A DNA stretch of 64,000 nucleotides from Alcanivorax sp. (GCF_002733835.1 NZ_NVWY01000030.1:35382-99381), one strand, 5' to 3'. Shown: positions 48,718 to 58,473, counted from the stretch's first letter. A program made the numbers and translations. The notes: a model not told the origin generated them from the letters alone.

Positions 48718-50007
48718 CTACCCGTAGATTCGCCGCACTTTTTCATCCTGGTCACGACGCAAAAAATATTCACCCTGCTTCAGTAACTGGGTAAACCGCT
48801 CCGCAGCCTGAATATTGCCGTGCTTGAACAAACAGCGCAGATAACCCGCACCGTCATAATCGAACACCAGCAACTCCAGCTTCAGCTCCGGGCTATCCAT
48901 ATACAAGGTACAGTCGCGCGCGTGATCCGCCAGGGAAAAACCCGGCTCATCCAGTTTCAACAGACAACCGAAGAAATTGATATCCACGACAGTGACTGGC
49001 TTGTTGAAACGAAACCGGTCTCCCACCCGGGATTCGCTGGTGACATGCCCATGGTTATTACACGGCACCAGGCGATCAGCTCGACGGCGCTCGATCTGGC
49101 TGTATTCCCCTTTGCTGAAGCGGCGAATGCCCTCCACGTTTTCCAGGGTTTCTCCGCGCAGGAAGGTCGAAAACAGGTCGAGGGACACTTCACGCTTTTC
49201 CAGCTGCGGCAGGTGGTCGGCCCCCTTGATCAAGGTAAATTGGGCATTGGGACAATTTTCCGCAAAGGAGGCGTTCTCCCAGGGCAAGGTAAAGCTGTCG
49301 AACTCACCGGTGGTAACCAGGGTGTCGCATTCCGGGTAACCGAGCAGCCCTTCCACAGATAACAAACGCCGACCGTTAATCTTGTAACGTTCGCACTCGT
49401 TATCCGACAAACGTTTCATCTGGCGGTAGAACAGCTTGCGGGCCGTGGGGCTGATGCCAGTGTCGTCCATGCGGTCGTAGTTGACCAGATACAGCACCAC
49501 TGCCTGGCTGAACTCATCCATGCGCCCCTGCTCCAGCACCCGCACGGACTCTTCCACCAGCATGCGCCAGCTCTTGCGCGGGCGCGTCACGATCCCCGCC
49601 ACAATCAGCTTGTCAGTGGCTTGCGGGTATTTGTAGGCAAAGGTACTGGCAATCGCCGAGCCCAGCGACAACCCCATCAGATGGACCTTTCTCAGGCCGG
49701 ATTGCAAGCTGAACTCATAGAGCAGATCGGCCAGGTCTTCCATGCTCAAATCCGGGGCGATCTGGGTGTTGTTACCCAGCGACGGCAAGTCCACCAGGAT
49801 AACGGGGAAGTCCTCGTAGATGCGTTCTACGCAATACTTGTAGGAGGTGAAGTTCTGGAAAGCCCCGCCTACCACCAACAATGGCGGCTTGTGTGCGTTG
49901 GCAGGACTGGAGAATGCCAGGTAATCGATGCGCCACTTGCCGACCCACAGTTGAATCGCATCGGCCTTGATCCCGGAACGGGTGTACTCCTGATACTGAA
50001 AGCCCAT
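48718..50007 (-). CDS. RhlA-like alpha/beta hydrolase with C-terminal PilZ-like domain
   Basis: A 429-residue protein from ATG 50007 (GGAG 9 bases upstream; 50022 and GTG 50031 are alternatives). The N-terminal alpha/beta-hydrolase part has PPLLVVGGAFQNFTSY, VILVDLPSLGNN, nucleophile GLSLGSA and a late GADHLPQLE (His), an order close to the RhlA/PhaG group. The C-terminal ~120 residues contain RRRADR and VVDINFFGCLLKL, resembling the PilZ c-di-GMP motifs RxxxR and D/NxSxxG with Ser replaced by Asn. RhlA makes the hydroxyacyl dimers of rhamnolipid; a glycolipid or lipid role here is inference. Confidence 0.8.
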   Translation of the reverse strand: MGFQYQEYTRSGIKADAIQLWVGKWRIDYLAFSSPANAHKPPLLVVGGAFQNFTSYKYCVERIYEDFPVILVDLPSLGNNTQIAPDLSMEDLADLLYEFSLQSGLRKVHLMGLSLGSAIASTFAYKYPQATDKLIVAGIVTRPRKSWRMLVEESVRVLEQGRMDEFSQAVVLYLVNYDRMDDTGISPTARKLFYRQMKRLSDNECERYKINGRRLLSVEGLLGYPECDTLVTTGEFDSFTLPWENASFAENCPNAQFTLIKGADHLPQLEKREVSLDLFSTFLRGETLENVEGIRRFSKGEYSQIERRRADRLVPCNNHGHVTSESRVGDRFRFNKPVTVVDINFFGCLLKLDEPGFSLADHARDCTLYMDSPELKLELLVFDYDGAGYLRCLFKHGNIQAAERFTQLLKQGEYFLRRDQDEKVRRIYG

Positions 50008-50031
50008 AGTAATTGGCTCCATTTGGCCCAC

Positions 50032-50420
50032 ATTGTTCTTGTTTTATGTAGCGTCCGCACCCGGCGCCGATCTTTCTTCTTACTTGTGACAATAATTATT
50101 TGTGTCATCGACTGCGGCACAAAAATGGCACAAACGTACCAATAAAATCAGCAACTTATCGCACTGGTGTAGCAAAGGATTTCAATTCTTCACCATTTGT
50201 GAGCAAGCGTAAAGCACCGGTTATCGCTATAATGCCGCCTTTGGCGGGCGCGAAAATCAGTCTCGGCTGGCCGCTGATCCAACCTATGAGGCCAGCGGCC
50301 CACTGAACACCCGGTTTCCCCTACCTGCCGAGCGGTGTTATGCCGCACAATGGCGAGGTAGCGCTTCACCGCTCGCAAGACACCAACAGATCGAACGCAG
50401 AGAACTGACCGCAGAAAATT
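50032..50420. other. Divergent intergenic region and proA leader
   Basis: About 390 bases with no gene. TATAAT at 50228-50233 is a good -10 for proA, though no -35 at proper spacing is obvious. Downstream in the leader a hairpin can form between GGCCGCTG (near 50268) and CAGCGGCC (near 50292). A leader of about 180 bases is long for proA. Confidence 0.5.
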
Positions 50421-51692
50421 ATGGATATCCAGCAATACATGCAACGCCTGGGCGAGCAGGCCCGCCAGGCCTCCCGTGCCATGGCCCGCGCCAGCTCCGG
50501 CGACAAAGACAAGGCGCTAGCCGCCATTGCCAACGCGCTGCGCGACCATCGCGACGCCATTTTGCGCGCCAACGAAAAAGACCTGGACGCCGGCCGCAGC
50601 AACGGCCTGGACGCCGCCCTGCTGGACCGCCTGGCTCTGACAGCAGACCGTTTTGACGGCATGGTGGAAGGCCTGGAACAAATTATCGGCCTGGCTGACC
50701 CGATCGGTGTGATCACCGACCTGGCCTACCGCCCGTCAGGTATTCAAGTCGGCAAAATGCGTGTACCTCTGGGTGTCATCGGCATCATTTACGAGTCTCG
50801 CCCGAATGTGACCATCGATGCCGCCGCCCTGTGCCTGAAATCCGGCAATGCAGCCATCCTGCGTGGCGGCTCCGAAGCCATCAATGCCAACCAGGCCATC
50901 GCTGAATGCATCCGCGAAGGCCTGCGCGCCGCCGGCCTGCCGGAAGCCGCGGTTCAGGTGGTAGAGACCACCGACCGCGCCGCCGTTGGCGAGCTGATCA
51001 CCCACCCCGAATATGTGGACGTCATTGTGCCCCGGGGTGGCAAGGGCCTGATTGAGCGCATCAGCAACGACGCCCGCGTGCCGGTCATCAAGCACCTGGA
51101 TGGCAACTGCCACACCTACATTGATGAGCAGGCGGATATCGCCAAGGCGATCAGCGTGGCCTTCAATGCCAAAACCCAGCGTTACGGCACCTGCAACACC
51201 ACCGAAACCCTGCTGGTGGCCAATGCCATCGCCCAGCAGGTTCTCCCTGAGCTGGCCGCCCAATACCGGCAGGCAGGCGTGGAGCTCCGTGGTTGCGAGC
51301 AGACCCGTGATCTTCTGGAAAGCGTGGGCGTGACCGATATCCAGGTGGCCACGGAAGCCGACTGGGAAGAGGAATACCTGGCACCAGTGCTGGCGGTGAA
51401 AATCGTCAAGGACATTGATGAAGCCATCGAGCACATCAACCGCTACAGCTCGGGCCATACCGAAGCCATCATCACCGAGAACTACACCCTGGCCCGCCGC
51501 TTCCTCACCGAGGTGGACTCCAGCTCGGTGATGGTGAACGCGTCCACCCGCTTCGCCGACGGTTTCGAATACGGCCTGGGTGCGGAAATCGGTATTTCCA
51601 CCGACAAAATCCATGCCCGCGGCCCAGTGGGCCTGGAAGGGCTGACCAGCCAGAAATGGGTGGTGCTGGGTGATGGTCATATACGGTTGTAA
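50421..51692 (+). CDS. proA: Gamma-glutamyl phosphate reductase ProA
   Basis: A 423-residue aldehyde-dehydrogenase-fold enzyme. Catalytic Cys258 is in [48 protein letters not shown] and [17 protein letters not shown] [12 protein letters not shown] are diagnostic. It reduces gamma-glutamyl phosphate with NADPH in proline synthesis. proB is not adjacent. nadD follows across a repeat pair, as proA-nadD linkage is common in gammaproteobacteria. Confidence 0.96.
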   Translation: MDIQQYMQRLGEQARQASRAMARASSGDKDKALAAIANALRDHRDAILRANEKDLDAGRSNGLDAALLDRLALTADRFDGMVEGLEQIIGLADPIGVITDLAYRPSGIQVGKMRVPLGVIGIIYESRPNVTIDAAALCLKSGNAAILRGGSEAINANQAIAECIREGLRAAGLPEAAVQVVETTDRAAVGELITHPEYVDVIVPRGGKGLIERISNDARVPVIKHLDGNCHTYIDEQADIAKAISVAFNAKTQRYGTCNTTETLLVANAIAQQVLPELAAQYRQAGVELRGCEQTRDLLESVGVTDIQVATEADWEEEYLAPVLAVKIVKDIDEAIEHINRYSSGHTEAIITENYTLARRFLTEVDSSSVMVNASTRFADGFEYGLGAEIGISTDKIHARGPVGLEGLTSQKWVVLGDGHIRL

Positions 51693-51785
51693 ACGCCAGA
51701 CGCCGGATGCCGGACGCCTAACATCAAACACGGAGGCGTGTTTTGCATAACGTCGGGCATCCGGCATCTGGCGTCCGGCCTCTGG
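51693..51785. repeat. Inverted repeat pair that forms the start of nadD
   Basis: The left arm (51693-51725, ACGCCAGACGCCGGATGCCG then GACGCC) directly follows the proA stop. The right arm (51751-51785) is its inverse, 19 of 23 core positions. Between them AAACACG (51726-51732) and CGTGTTT (51737-51743) form a 7-bp hairpin with loop GAGG. The GGAGG in this hairpin is the nadD Shine-Dalgarno sequence, and the right arm is translated as nadD residues 4 to 14. Confidence 0.8.
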
Positions 51786-52420
51786 TTCTCTTCGGCGGCA
51801 CCTTTGATCCGGTTCACCGGGCGCATATCAGTGCCGCCCGAGCCGTCTCCAGAGTGCTTGATGGTGCCCCTGTGCACCTGCTCCCCAATGCCGTGCCGCC
51901 GCACCGGCCGCAACCCCTGGCCAGCGGCGAGCAGCGTCTGCGTATGGTGGAGCTGGCCTGTGCCGACCACCCGCACCTTTATCCGGATGGCTGGGAGCTG
52001 GCTCAACAGGGCCCCAGCTACAGCTTGGCCACCCTGCAGCATTTTCGGGATCAGCACCCAAACCGGCCACTGGTGTTCATGATTGGTGCCGACAGTTTTG
52101 CCAGCCTGCACCAGTGGCACCAGTGGCGCGACTACACCGCCCTGTGCCACCTGGCCGTGGTCCCCCGTCCGGACAGCCCGCTGGCGGACGATGCCGTTCT
52201 GGAAGCGTTTCCAGAAACCGATGCCCAAGGCCTGGCACAGCAGCCCTGCGGCCTGCGCCTCATGCTCAAACGGCCCTTTCTGGACGTCTCTGCCACCGCC
52301 ATTCGTCAGGCCCTGGCAGAAAAAGGGCGCTGCCCGGCACTGGATGACGCCGTGATTACGCATATTCACCGCCACGACCTGTATAATGTGGCGAAACTTA
52401 CTCCCTTTAATCAATCATGA
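51743..52420 (+). CDS. nadD: Nicotinate-nucleotide adenylyltransferase NadD
   Basis: A 225-residue protein. LVLFGGTFDPVHRAH is the nucleotidyl-transferase motif, FMIGADSFASLHQWHQW follows, and VSATAIRQAL is the second nucleotide-binding motif. It makes nicotinate adenine dinucleotide in NAD synthesis. The start is a TTG at 51743 with GGAGG 6 bases upstream; no other start lies between the upstream stop (51719) and the conserved core except CTG. About 13 extra residues (HNVGHPASGVRP) come from an intergenic repeat. rsfS begins 6 bases after the stop. Confidence 0.93.
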   Translation: MHNVGHPASGVRPLVLFGGTFDPVHRAHISAARAVSRVLDGAPVHLLPNAVPPHRPQPLASGEQRLRMVELACADHPHLYPDGWELAQQGPSYSLATLQHFRDQHPNRPLVFMIGADSFASLHQWHQWRDYTALCHLAVVPRPDSPLADDAVLEAFPETDAQGLAQQPCGLRLMLKRPFLDVSATAIRQALAEKGRCPALDDAVITHIHRHDLYNVAKLTPFNQS

Positions 52421-52426
52421 GGCCCC

Positions 52427-52789
52427 ATGAGCGCTGACACCCCGCTACTGCAACTGGTCATCGACGCCCTGGAAGAAGTCAAAGCCCAAAACATCACTCC
52501 ACTGGATGTGCGTGAAATCACCAGTGTCGCGGACAACATGGTTATCGCCAGCGGCACCTCCAACCGCCATGTGAAAGCCCTGGCCGACAGCGTGACCGAT
52601 GCGGCCAAGAACGCCGGCTTCCCGCCCATTGGAACCGAAGGGGAAAACACCGGCGAGTGGATTCTGGTGGACCTGGGCGATGTGATTGTTCATCTGATGC
52701 TGCCCGCCACCCGCGAGTTCTATGACCTGGAACGGCTGTGGAAGAACCCCCAGCACCACCCGGACCGCGACCAACAGCAAGACTCGTAA
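52427..52789 (+). CDS. rsfS: Ribosome silencing factor RsfS
   Basis: A 120-residue protein of the Iojap/RsfS family. [42 protein letters not shown] and [35 protein letters not shown] are typical. It binds ribosomal protein L14 and blocks subunit joining when nutrients are short. GAGG precedes the ATG. It is part of nadD-rsfS-rlmH, a conserved trio. The C-terminal tail is Asp/Gln-rich. Confidence 0.95.
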   Translation: MSADTPLLQLVIDALEEVKAQNITPLDVREITSVADNMVIASGTSNRHVKALADSVTDAAKNAGFPPIGTEGENTGEWILVDLGDVIVHLMLPATREFYDLERLWKNPQHHPDRDQQQDS

Positions 52790-52792
52790 TCC

Positions 52793-53263
52793 ATGCGCAT
52801 TGTTCTGCTGGCCATCGGCACCCGCATGCCTGCCTGGGTGACCGAAGGCTACAACGAATACCAGAAGCGCATGCCCCCGGACATGCGCCTGACGCTGGAA
52901 GAGATCCCCATGCCCAAACGCGGCAAAGGCGATGCCGGCAGCCAGATTCGCGCGGAAGCGGATGTTCTGCGTAAACGTGTAGAGAAATACCCCGGCGCAA
53001 AAATCGTGGCACTGGAAGTCAACGGTCGAGCCCTGGACACCCCTGCACTCAGCCGTAAACTGGGCGAGTTGAAAGACGTGGGCCAGGATCTGGTATTGCT
53101 GGTAGGCGGCCCCGATGGCCTGTGCCCGCAACTGTCAGCCAGCGCACATGAGTGCTGGAGCCTCTCGAACCTGACATTGCCACACCCTCTGGTCCGCGTG
53201 CTGCTGGCAGAACAGCTGTACCGGGGCTGGACGCTACTGACCGGGCACCCCTATCATCGCTGA
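52793..53263 (+). CDS. rlmH: 23S rRNA pseudouridine-1915 N3-methyltransferase RlmH
   Basis: A 156-residue SPOUT methyltransferase. It starts MRIVLLAIGTRMPAWVTEGY and has KIVALEVNGRALDTPALSRKL, LLVGGPDGLC (SAM-binding knot) and the C-terminal LPHPLVRVLLAEQLYRGWTLLTGHPYH. It methylates pseudouridine 1915 in helix 69 of 23S rRNA on assembled ribosomes. It starts 3 bases after rsfS. mrdA follows at 27 bases. Confidence 0.96.
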   Translation: MRIVLLAIGTRMPAWVTEGYNEYQKRMPPDMRLTLEEIPMPKRGKGDAGSQIRAEADVLRKRVEKYPGAKIVALEVNGRALDTPALSRKLGELKDVGQDLVLLVGGPDGLCPQLSASAHECWSLSNLTLPHPLVRVLLAEQLYRGWTLLTGHPYHR

Positions 53264-53290
53264 TCGCTATCGCCTCACACAGACGCCAAC

Positions 53291-55207
53291 ATGCGCCGAC
53301 CATTAACGCTGAAAGACCATCACCACGAACAGCGCATTTTCAGCGTGCGCCTTGTCGTGGGCGTTTTTCTGGTGCTGCTGCTTACTGGCATACTGATTGG
53401 GCGCATGATCTGGTTACAGGTCATCGAACATAACCGCTATACCACCCTCAGTGACAATAACCGGGTTCAAACCCAGGCCGTGGCCCCGCCCCGCGGGCTG
53501 ATTACCGACCGCCACGGGGAAATCCTTGCCGATAACCGTCCCGACTTTTCCCTGGAAATCATCATTGAGCAGGCCGGAGACCTGGATCAGCTGCTGATCG
53601 AGCTGGGCAACCTGATTGAGCTGGATGAAGGCGACCGGGAGCGTTTCGAGAAGCGCCGCCGCACCGCCCGCCGCCCCTGGGAACCGGTGCCGCTGCGTGG
53701 CCGGCTCACGGAAGAGGAAATTGCCCGTCTGGTGGTCAACCAGCACCGGCTGGCGGGCATCCGCATCTCCGCTGACCCGATTCGCCACTATCCCCACGGC
53801 ATTCTGTTTTCCCACGTGCTGGGCTACGTGAACCGAATCAACGTCCAGGACCTGGACGCCATGACGCTGGACCAGCAACGTAACTATGCCGGCACGCATT
53901 TCTACGGGCGCAGCGGCATCGAACGCTTCTACGAAGACACCCTGCACGGTGAGGTGGGCTATCGGCAGGTGGAAACCAATGCCCGTGGCCGAATTTTGCG
54001 CGTGCTGGAAGAACAGGCACCGGTGCCGGGCAAACCTTTGCGCTTGCGCCTCTCCATGCGGGTACAGCAGGCCGCCTACGATGCCCTCGGCGAGCGTCGC
54101 GGCGCCGTGGTCGCCATTGACCCCCGCGACGGCAGCGTGCTGGCGTTCGTCAGCCGCCCGGGCTTTAATCCCAACCTGTTCGTCACCGGGATTTCCTACA
54201 AGGATTACTCCGCCTACCGCAACGACCATGACAACCCGCTGTTCAACCGGGCCTTGCAGGGGCGCTATCCCCCCGGCTCCACCATCAAGCCCATGTACGG
54301 GCTCGCCGGGTTGGATGCCGGGGTGACCAACTGGGAACGCACTATTTTTGATCCCGGCTACTATCAGCTGGAAAACGATCCTCACCGCTACCGTGACTGG
54401 AAACGCTGGGGCCACGGCCGGGTGGATCTGCGCCTGGCGGTGGTGCAATCCTGTGATACCTACTTCTACGACATGGGGTTCAAACTGGGCATCGAGCGCA
54501 TGCACCGTTACATGAACCAGTTTTCCCTGGGCCAACCCACCGGTATCGATCTCTACAACGAATCCAGTGGCATCATGCCCTCCAAACAATGGAAAAAGGC
54601 AGCCCGCGGCCGTCCCTGGTTCCACGGCGACACCATCAACGCCAGTATCGGTCAGGGGTTTGTCCTGGCGACGCCGCTGCAACTGGCCAACGCCACGGCG
54701 ATCATGGCCAGCCACGGCAAGCAGGTCATTCCTACCCTGGCAGGCGACCACCAGCCAGTGGAACGAACCGACATCGTTCTGAATGATCAGGACAACTGGG
54801 AAAAAATGACCGAAGCCATGGTCGGTGTCACCGAGCTCGGCGGCACCGCACGTGCCATGGCCTCAGGGGCGAAATACGACATTGCGGCAAAATCCGGCAC
54901 CGCCCAGGTCTTCTCGGTAGGTCAGGACGAAACCTATAACGAGGACGAGCTGGCAGAGCGCCTGCTGGACCACGCCTTGCTGGTATCGTTTGCACCCGCG
55001 GAAAAGCCGGCCATTGCCGTGGCCGTGCTGGTGGAAAATGGGCGCCACGGCGGCTCTACCGCCGGGCCAGTGGCTCGCCAGGTCATGGACGCCTGGCTGC
55101 TCGATAAAGAGGGAGAACTGAAGGTGCCGCCGGTATTCGCCAACACCCCGGCCACCCCACCCTCCAATACTGCCGACGACGATTCGGATCAAGAGAATCG
55201 CCCATGA
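53291..55207 (+). CDS. mrdA: Penicillin-binding protein 2 (elongasome transpeptidase)
   Basis: A 638-residue class B PBP. A short cytosolic N-terminus and one membrane helix (about 21-43) precede the pedestal domain (VAPPRGLITDRHGEILADN). The transpeptidase has Ser330-x-x-Lys333 (GSTIKP), SCDTYFYD and K534-S-G-T. PBP2 cross-links peptidoglycan along the cylinder with RodA and MreB. The tail after KTG-box sequence is polar (PPVFANTPATPPSNTADDDSD). It overlaps rodA by 4 bases. Confidence 0.96.
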   Translation: MRRPLTLKDHHHEQRIFSVRLVVGVFLVLLLTGILIGRMIWLQVIEHNRYTTLSDNNRVQTQAVAPPRGLITDRHGEILADNRPDFSLEIIIEQAGDLDQLLIELGNLIELDEGDRERFEKRRRTARRPWEPVPLRGRLTEEEIARLVVNQHRLAGIRISADPIRHYPHGILFSHVLGYVNRINVQDLDAMTLDQQRNYAGTHFYGRSGIERFYEDTLHGEVGYRQVETNARGRILRVLEEQAPVPGKPLRLRLSMRVQQAAYDALGERRGAVVAIDPRDGSVLAFVSRPGFNPNLFVTGISYKDYSAYRNDHDNPLFNRALQGRYPPGSTIKPMYGLAGLDAGVTNWERTIFDPGYYQLENDPHRYRDWKRWGHGRVDLRLAVVQSCDTYFYDMGFKLGIERMHRYMNQFSLGQPTGIDLYNESSGIMPSKQWKKAARGRPWFHGDTINASIGQGFVLATPLQLANATAIMASHGKQVIPTLAGDHQPVERTDIVLNDQDNWEKMTEAMVGVTELGGTARAMASGAKYDIAAKSGTAQVFSVGQDETYNEDELAERLLDHALLVSFAPAEKPAIAVAVLVENGRHGGSTAGPVARQVMDAWLLDKEGELKVPPVFANTPATPPSNTADDDSDQENRP

Positions 55208-56349
55208 GCCAGCGCGAATTTATCCGCCAGATGCCCGGCCAGACCGGGGCCACCCTGTCTCCGGGGCTGGCGGTCCGCCTGCACCTGGACCCGCCGCTAC
55301 TGGTCGGCCTGTTGCTGCTCATGTTCGGCGGGCTCACCGTTCTTTACAGCGCCGGCGGCGAAAGCATGGACCTGGTGGTGCGCCAGTGCATTCGTTTTGG
55401 TGCCGGCCTTACCGTGCTATTCCTGTTGGCCCAGATTCCACCCCGCAGTTACCGGTTCTGGGCCCCGGTGATTTACTCCATCGGCCTGGTGCTGCTGATA
55501 CTGGTGCTAGTCATCGGCACCGAGGCGAAGGGCGCCCAGCGCTGGCTTTCCATTCCCGGCGCGGGCCGCTTTCAGCCGGCGGAGGTCATGAAACTGGCCG
55601 TGCCCGCCATGGTCGCGTGGTATTTCACGGAACGCACCCTGCCCCCCAAACTCACTGACGTCATTGCCGCCCTGCTGTTGCTCGGGGTGCCCGCCATGCT
55701 GATCGGGCTGCAACCGGACCTGGGCACCGCCATTCTCATCGCGGCCAGCGGGCTGGTGGTGCTGTTCATGGCCGGGCTCTCCTGGCGGCTGATCGCCGTG
55801 GCGATCATCATTGTGGTCACTGCCGCGCCGCTGATGTATTTCTTCGTGATGCACGATTACCAGCGTAACCGGGTCGATACCTTCCTCAACCCGGAAGCCG
55901 ACCCCCGTGGCACCGGCTGGAATATCATCCAGTCGAAAACCGCCATCGGCTCCGGCGGCGTCAATGGCAAGGGCTGGCTCGACGGCACCCAGTCGCGGCT
56001 GGACTTCCTGCCGGAATCGTCCACTGACTTCATTCTCGCGGTACTCAGTGAAGAATTTGGCCTGGTTGGCGTCAGTATCCTGTTGATGATGTACCTGGTG
56101 ATTGTCGGTCGCGGCTTCTTTATCAGCTGGCAGGCCCAGGACACCTTTGCCCGGCTTCTTGCCGCCAGCCTGGTGATGACATTTTTTATTTATGTTTTCG
56201 TGAACATTGGGATGGTGTCAGGACTCCTACCTGTCGTAGGTGTTCCCTTGCCCCTGATCAGCTATGGCGGCACCTCGGTTGTGACACTGCTGGCCAGTTT
56301 CGGCATGTTGATGTCGATTCACACCCACCGGCGGCTGATGAGTTACTGA
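55204..56349 (+). CDS. rodA: Peptidoglycan glycosyltransferase RodA
   Basis: A 381-residue SEDS-family protein with about ten membrane segments. GAQRWLSIPGAGRFQPAEVMKLAVP, LIGLQPDLGTAILIAASGLVVLFMAG, FLPESSTDFILAVLSEEFGLVG and PLPLISYGGTSVVTLLASFGML are SEDS landmarks; the Asp in STDF is the essential residue. It polymerises glycan strands from lipid II together with PBP2. It starts inside the mrdA stop (ATGA). Confidence 0.96.
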   Translation: MSQREFIRQMPGQTGATLSPGLAVRLHLDPPLLVGLLLLMFGGLTVLYSAGGESMDLVVRQCIRFGAGLTVLFLLAQIPPRSYRFWAPVIYSIGLVLLILVLVIGTEAKGAQRWLSIPGAGRFQPAEVMKLAVPAMVAWYFTERTLPPKLTDVIAALLLLGVPAMLIGLQPDLGTAILIAASGLVVLFMAGLSWRLIAVAIIIVVTAAPLMYFFVMHDYQRNRVDTFLNPEADPRGTGWNIIQSKTAIGSGGVNGKGWLDGTQSRLDFLPESSTDFILAVLSEEFGLVGVSILLMMYLVIVGRGFFISWQAQDTFARLLAASLVMTFFIYVFVNIGMVSGLLPVVGVPLPLISYGGTSVVTLLASFGMLMSIHTHRRLMSY

Positions 56350-56434
56350 ACGCGGGGAGTGGACCGCCCGGTTTTTCGGGCGTCTCACCTCGACAGCACA
56401 GCCCATGGAAATAATGAAAACAGGAGATTCCCCT

Positions 56435-57520
56435 TTGCGTCGTTTCTATTCATGCATGCCAGGCATTGTTTGCTCCGGCACTCTTTACTCGACACTTGTG
56501 GCCGCCGCCCTGACCTTCACGGCCCTGCCGGCCCAGGCCGAACATACCTGCCCGGAAAACAACGACTACCTGCAGCGTGAACAGGCCAAGACCCTGATTG
56601 CCGAGCTGGTTTCCCAGGGGCAGGACGAAGACCGGGTGCGCGACGTCCTGGGCAGTGCGCAATGCCAGCCCAAGATCCTCGAATCCATAGCGCGGCCGGC
56701 AGAACACACCCATACCTGGGCGACCTACCAGAAAATTTTCCTGCAGGAGAGCCGGGTACAGAAAGGCGTGGAATTCGCTCACACCCACGCCGACACCCTG
56801 ACCCGTGCAGAACAAACCTACGGCATCCCCCGGGAAATCATCCTCGCCATCATCGGAGTGGAAACCCGCTACGGGGACTACATGGGCACCTACCGAGCGG
56901 TCGATGCCCTGACCACCCTGGGCTACGACTACCCGCCTCGGGGCAGCTTCTTCCGCAAGCAGCTCAAAGCCTTGTTCGAACTGGAGCATAACGCCCACAT
57001 CGATGCCAAAACCATCACCGGCTCCTACGCCGGCGCCATGGGCTACGGCCAGTTCATCCCCACCAGTTACCAGGCTTATGCGGTGGATTTCGACAATGAC
57101 GGTGTCACCGATCTGGTCAACAACCCGGTGGATGCCATCGGTTCCGTTGCCAACTATTTCAGCGAGCACAACTGGAAACCCGGGTTGCCCGTAGCCGCCA
57201 GAGCACACCTGGATGGCGCCGGTTACGTGCCGCTGGCCAAAAAAGGGTACAAGCCATCCTTTACCCTGGCACAGGCCAACAACGCCGGCGTCTCTGCGCT
57301 CAGCTGCAACGATGATCGACTGGTCAGCGAATACTGCTTCGACCTGCCCGCCAGCACCCGGGTCGCCCTGCTTGATCTGGAAGGCACCGACGGTGCGGAG
57401 TTCTGGCTGGCCACCGACAATTTTTATGTGATTACCCGCTACAATCACAGTCGCCTGTACGCCATGGCCGTGCTACAACTATCACGACAACTGGCGGCCG
57501 CACTGGAGGATAGTCAATGA
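56435..57520 (+). CDS. mltB: Membrane-bound lytic murein transglycosylase B
   Basis: From TTG 56435 (AGGAG 8 bases upstream) the protein is 361 residues, with a signal peptide MRRFYSCMPGIVCSGTLYST...AQA. In-frame ATGs at 56405 and 56414 lie before that Shine-Dalgarno sequence and are less likely. The catalytic Glu is in AIIGVETRYGDYMG. AGAMGYGQFIPTSYQAYAVDFDNDG and NPVDAIGSVANYFSEHNW are the MltB core. It cleaves glycan strands with 1,6-anhydro ends. No lipobox Cys is evident, so it may be soluble. It overlaps rlpA by 4 bases. Confidence 0.92.
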   Translation: MRRFYSCMPGIVCSGTLYSTLVAAALTFTALPAQAEHTCPENNDYLQREQAKTLIAELVSQGQDEDRVRDVLGSAQCQPKILESIARPAEHTHTWATYQKIFLQESRVQKGVEFAHTHADTLTRAEQTYGIPREIILAIIGVETRYGDYMGTYRAVDALTTLGYDYPPRGSFFRKQLKALFELEHNAHIDAKTITGSYAGAMGYGQFIPTSYQAYAVDFDNDGVTDLVNNPVDAIGSVANYFSEHNWKPGLPVAARAHLDGAGYVPLAKKGYKPSFTLAQANNAGVSALSCNDDRLVSEYCFDLPASTRVALLDLEGTDGAEFWLATDNFYVITRYNHSRLYAMAVLQLSRQLAAALEDSQ

Positions 57521-58446
57521 AGCGTCTGGCTTGTGCCGTGATCACCTCCGCGTTCCTCGGGGCCTGCGCCACCGCTCCGGGGCCCGCTGGCGACAGTGCC
57601 CCACCCGCCGTCAACAACGATGCGCCAGGCTCGGACCGCTACAGCCTGCAGCAGGACACCGCGCCGGAAGAGCCCCGGGATGTTTCCCGGCTGCCGGAAC
57701 CGGTGCCCAAAAAGGAACCCCGCAGTCGCTACGGCAACCCGCAATCCTACAGTGTGTGGGGCAAGACCTATCAGGTGCTTCCCCAGGCGGACGGCTACGT
57801 GGCAGAAGGCAAAGCCTCCTGGTATGGCCAGAAATTCCATGGCCATCGCACCTCCAGTGGTGAACCGTTCGATATGTACCAGTTCACGGCCGCCCATCGC
57901 AGCCTGCCCTTGCCCACCTATGCCCGGGTCACCAACCTGGATAACGGCAAAAGCCTGGTGGTGCGCGTCAACGATCGCGGCCCCTTCCACGAGGATCGCA
58001 TCATCGATTTGTCCTGGGCCGCTGCGGTACGCCTGGGTATAGAGCAATCCGGCACCGGGCGGGTACGGGTCGAAGCAATCAGCAGTCAGCAACAACCCGA
58101 TGGCCCCAGTAGTACCGTGCCCACGGCCGTGCGTGCTGCGCTGGACAGTCCACCTCCTTCAGCAGCGAACGACAACGCCAGCGCCAAAACGGACACCGCC
58201 GACAATGGCGCCAGCAAAGGCGGTAGCCTGTTCCTGCAAGCAGGCGCCTTCTCAGACCGAACCAGCGCACAGCGACTGCAACAGGAACTTGTCAACCAGC
58301 TGGGGGTAGACGCCCGGATACAGCACTCTGACGGCGACCTGTTCCGGGTCTGGATCGGCCCCTACGAGAGCAACCAGCAGCGCCAGCAAGTGCGAGAGAC
58401 AGTAGCCAACGCCGGTTTTGACCGCCCCATGCCCGTCAACCCCTGA
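57517..58446 (+). CDS. rlpA: Septal-ring lytic transglycosylase RlpA (DPBB + SPOR)
   Basis: A 309-residue lipoprotein (lipobox AFLGA|CATAPG). The double-psi barrel (about 85-190) has GKASWYGQKFHGHRTSSGEPFD, RVTNLDNGKSLVVRVNDRGPF and a conserved IDLSWAAAVRLG. A C-terminal SPOR domain (about 235-309, LFLQAGAFSDRTSAQRLQQEL) binds denuded glycan at the septum. RlpA cuts such denuded strands. The start overlaps the mltB stop (ATGA). Part of mrdA-rodA-mltB-rlpA-dacA. Confidence 0.94.
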   Translation: MKRLACAVITSAFLGACATAPGPAGDSAPPAVNNDAPGSDRYSLQQDTAPEEPRDVSRLPEPVPKKEPRSRYGNPQSYSVWGKTYQVLPQADGYVAEGKASWYGQKFHGHRTSSGEPFDMYQFTAAHRSLPLPTYARVTNLDNGKSLVVRVNDRGPFHEDRIIDLSWAAAVRLGIEQSGTGRVRVEAISSQQQPDGPSSTVPTAVRAALDSPPPSAANDNASAKTDTADNGASKGGSLFLQAGAFSDRTSAQRLQQELVNQLGVDARIQHSDGDLFRVWIGPYESNQQRQQVRETVANAGFDRPMPVNP

Positions 58447-58473
58447 AAACGCCCATATCAGCCGTTTCCCCGG

